This document shows positions 21,468 to 21,496 of a DNA stretch of 21,496 nucleotides, one piece after another; position 1 is the stretch's first letter; each line of letters starts with the position of its first letter. The notes under the pieces are model-generated. The model was not told where the DNA came from. It was given only the letters and a program-made list of their open reading frames with translations, and did no database searches. Position numbers and translations under genes: made by a program. The stretch is taken from the IMG/VR virus record IMGVR_UViG_3300033148_001961, positions 1-21,496 of that record; one strand, written 5' to 3'. This stretch comes from a virus.

Positions 21468-21496
21468 ATGGTAGACAACATTGTATTGAATCCTGG
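21468..21496 (+). CDS. Start of a further phage gene (3' cut by window)
   Basis: ATG at 21468 with TTAGGAG six bases upstream begins M-V-D-N-I-V-L-N-P-G and runs off the window. D-N-I-V-L-N-P-G is a known opening of phage virion proteins, often followed by a segment about an added protein-coated surface, but too little is visible to name it. Confidence 0.65.

Noticed and set aside
1-21496. tRNA genes, integrase, attachment sites or lysogeny genes
   Set aside because: None was recognised in the coding regions or the short gaps; gene content is that of a virulent T4-like phage.

Overview
The window is a stretch of the head and neck module of a tailed phage of the T4-like (contractile-tail myovirus) lineage. 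All convincing genes lie on the + strand, are tightly packed, and often overlap by one base (TAATG) or follow clear GGAG/GAGG-type ribosome binding sites. The core genes come in T4 order: terminase large subunit (17), portal (20), prohead protease (21), scaffold (22), major capsid protein (23), then neck proteins like 13 and 14. The phage is therefore virulent and T4-like but distant from T4. It looks like environmental (marine or freshwater) myoviruses. The host cannot be named; the strong Shine-Dalgarno sites argue against a Bacteroidetes-type host.

Layout. Bases 1-2903 hold the end of a protein with an EGVVF motif, a zinc-finger protein where a small terminase would be expected, and TerL. 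Bases 2949-4199 hold a leader-bearing unknown, a ParB/sulfiredoxin-like protein and a cupin. Bases 4241-9004 hold the portal, two unknowns where T4 has 67/68, a Ser/Thr/Val-rich beta-type protein and the protease. Bases 9004-14625 are an accessory island between 21 and 22. It contains small leader-bearing proteins, a zinc-ribbon protein, a large acidic protein, two small membrane proteins with a CheY-like receiver between them, ribosomal protein bS21, and two tandem 35-residue Cys-rich microproteins too short for routine gene calling. A terminator at about 14654-14698 closes the island. Bases 14834-18028 hold scaffold and capsid, followed by a second terminator. Bases 18144-18962 hold a freestanding HNH endonuclease with its own promoter-like sequence. 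Bases 19043-21496 hold a leader-bearing protein, neck proteins, another leader-bearing protein and the first codons of a further virion gene.

How the parts may work together. TerL pumps DNA through the portal into a prohead built by scaffold and capsid protein and matured by the protease. At least six short or medium genes begin with the same kind of ten-residue peptide (M-I-R-L-K-x-L-L-x-E or M-x-F-D-x-K-K-F-L-x-E). It matches in form the capsid-targeting sequence of T4 internal proteins (MKTYQEFIAE), which the gene 21 protease cuts after Glu. The inference is that this phage packs a set of internal proteins, including a cupin, inside its head. The other unusual element is a possible signalling/membrane cassette: a stand-alone receiver domain directly between two holin-like small membrane proteins, followed by a phage bS21 that may act on host ribosomes.

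A short motif, TACTTAT, was found by eye four times, each time in an intergenic gap, usually about 40 bases before a start codon. It is a candidate phage promoter element.
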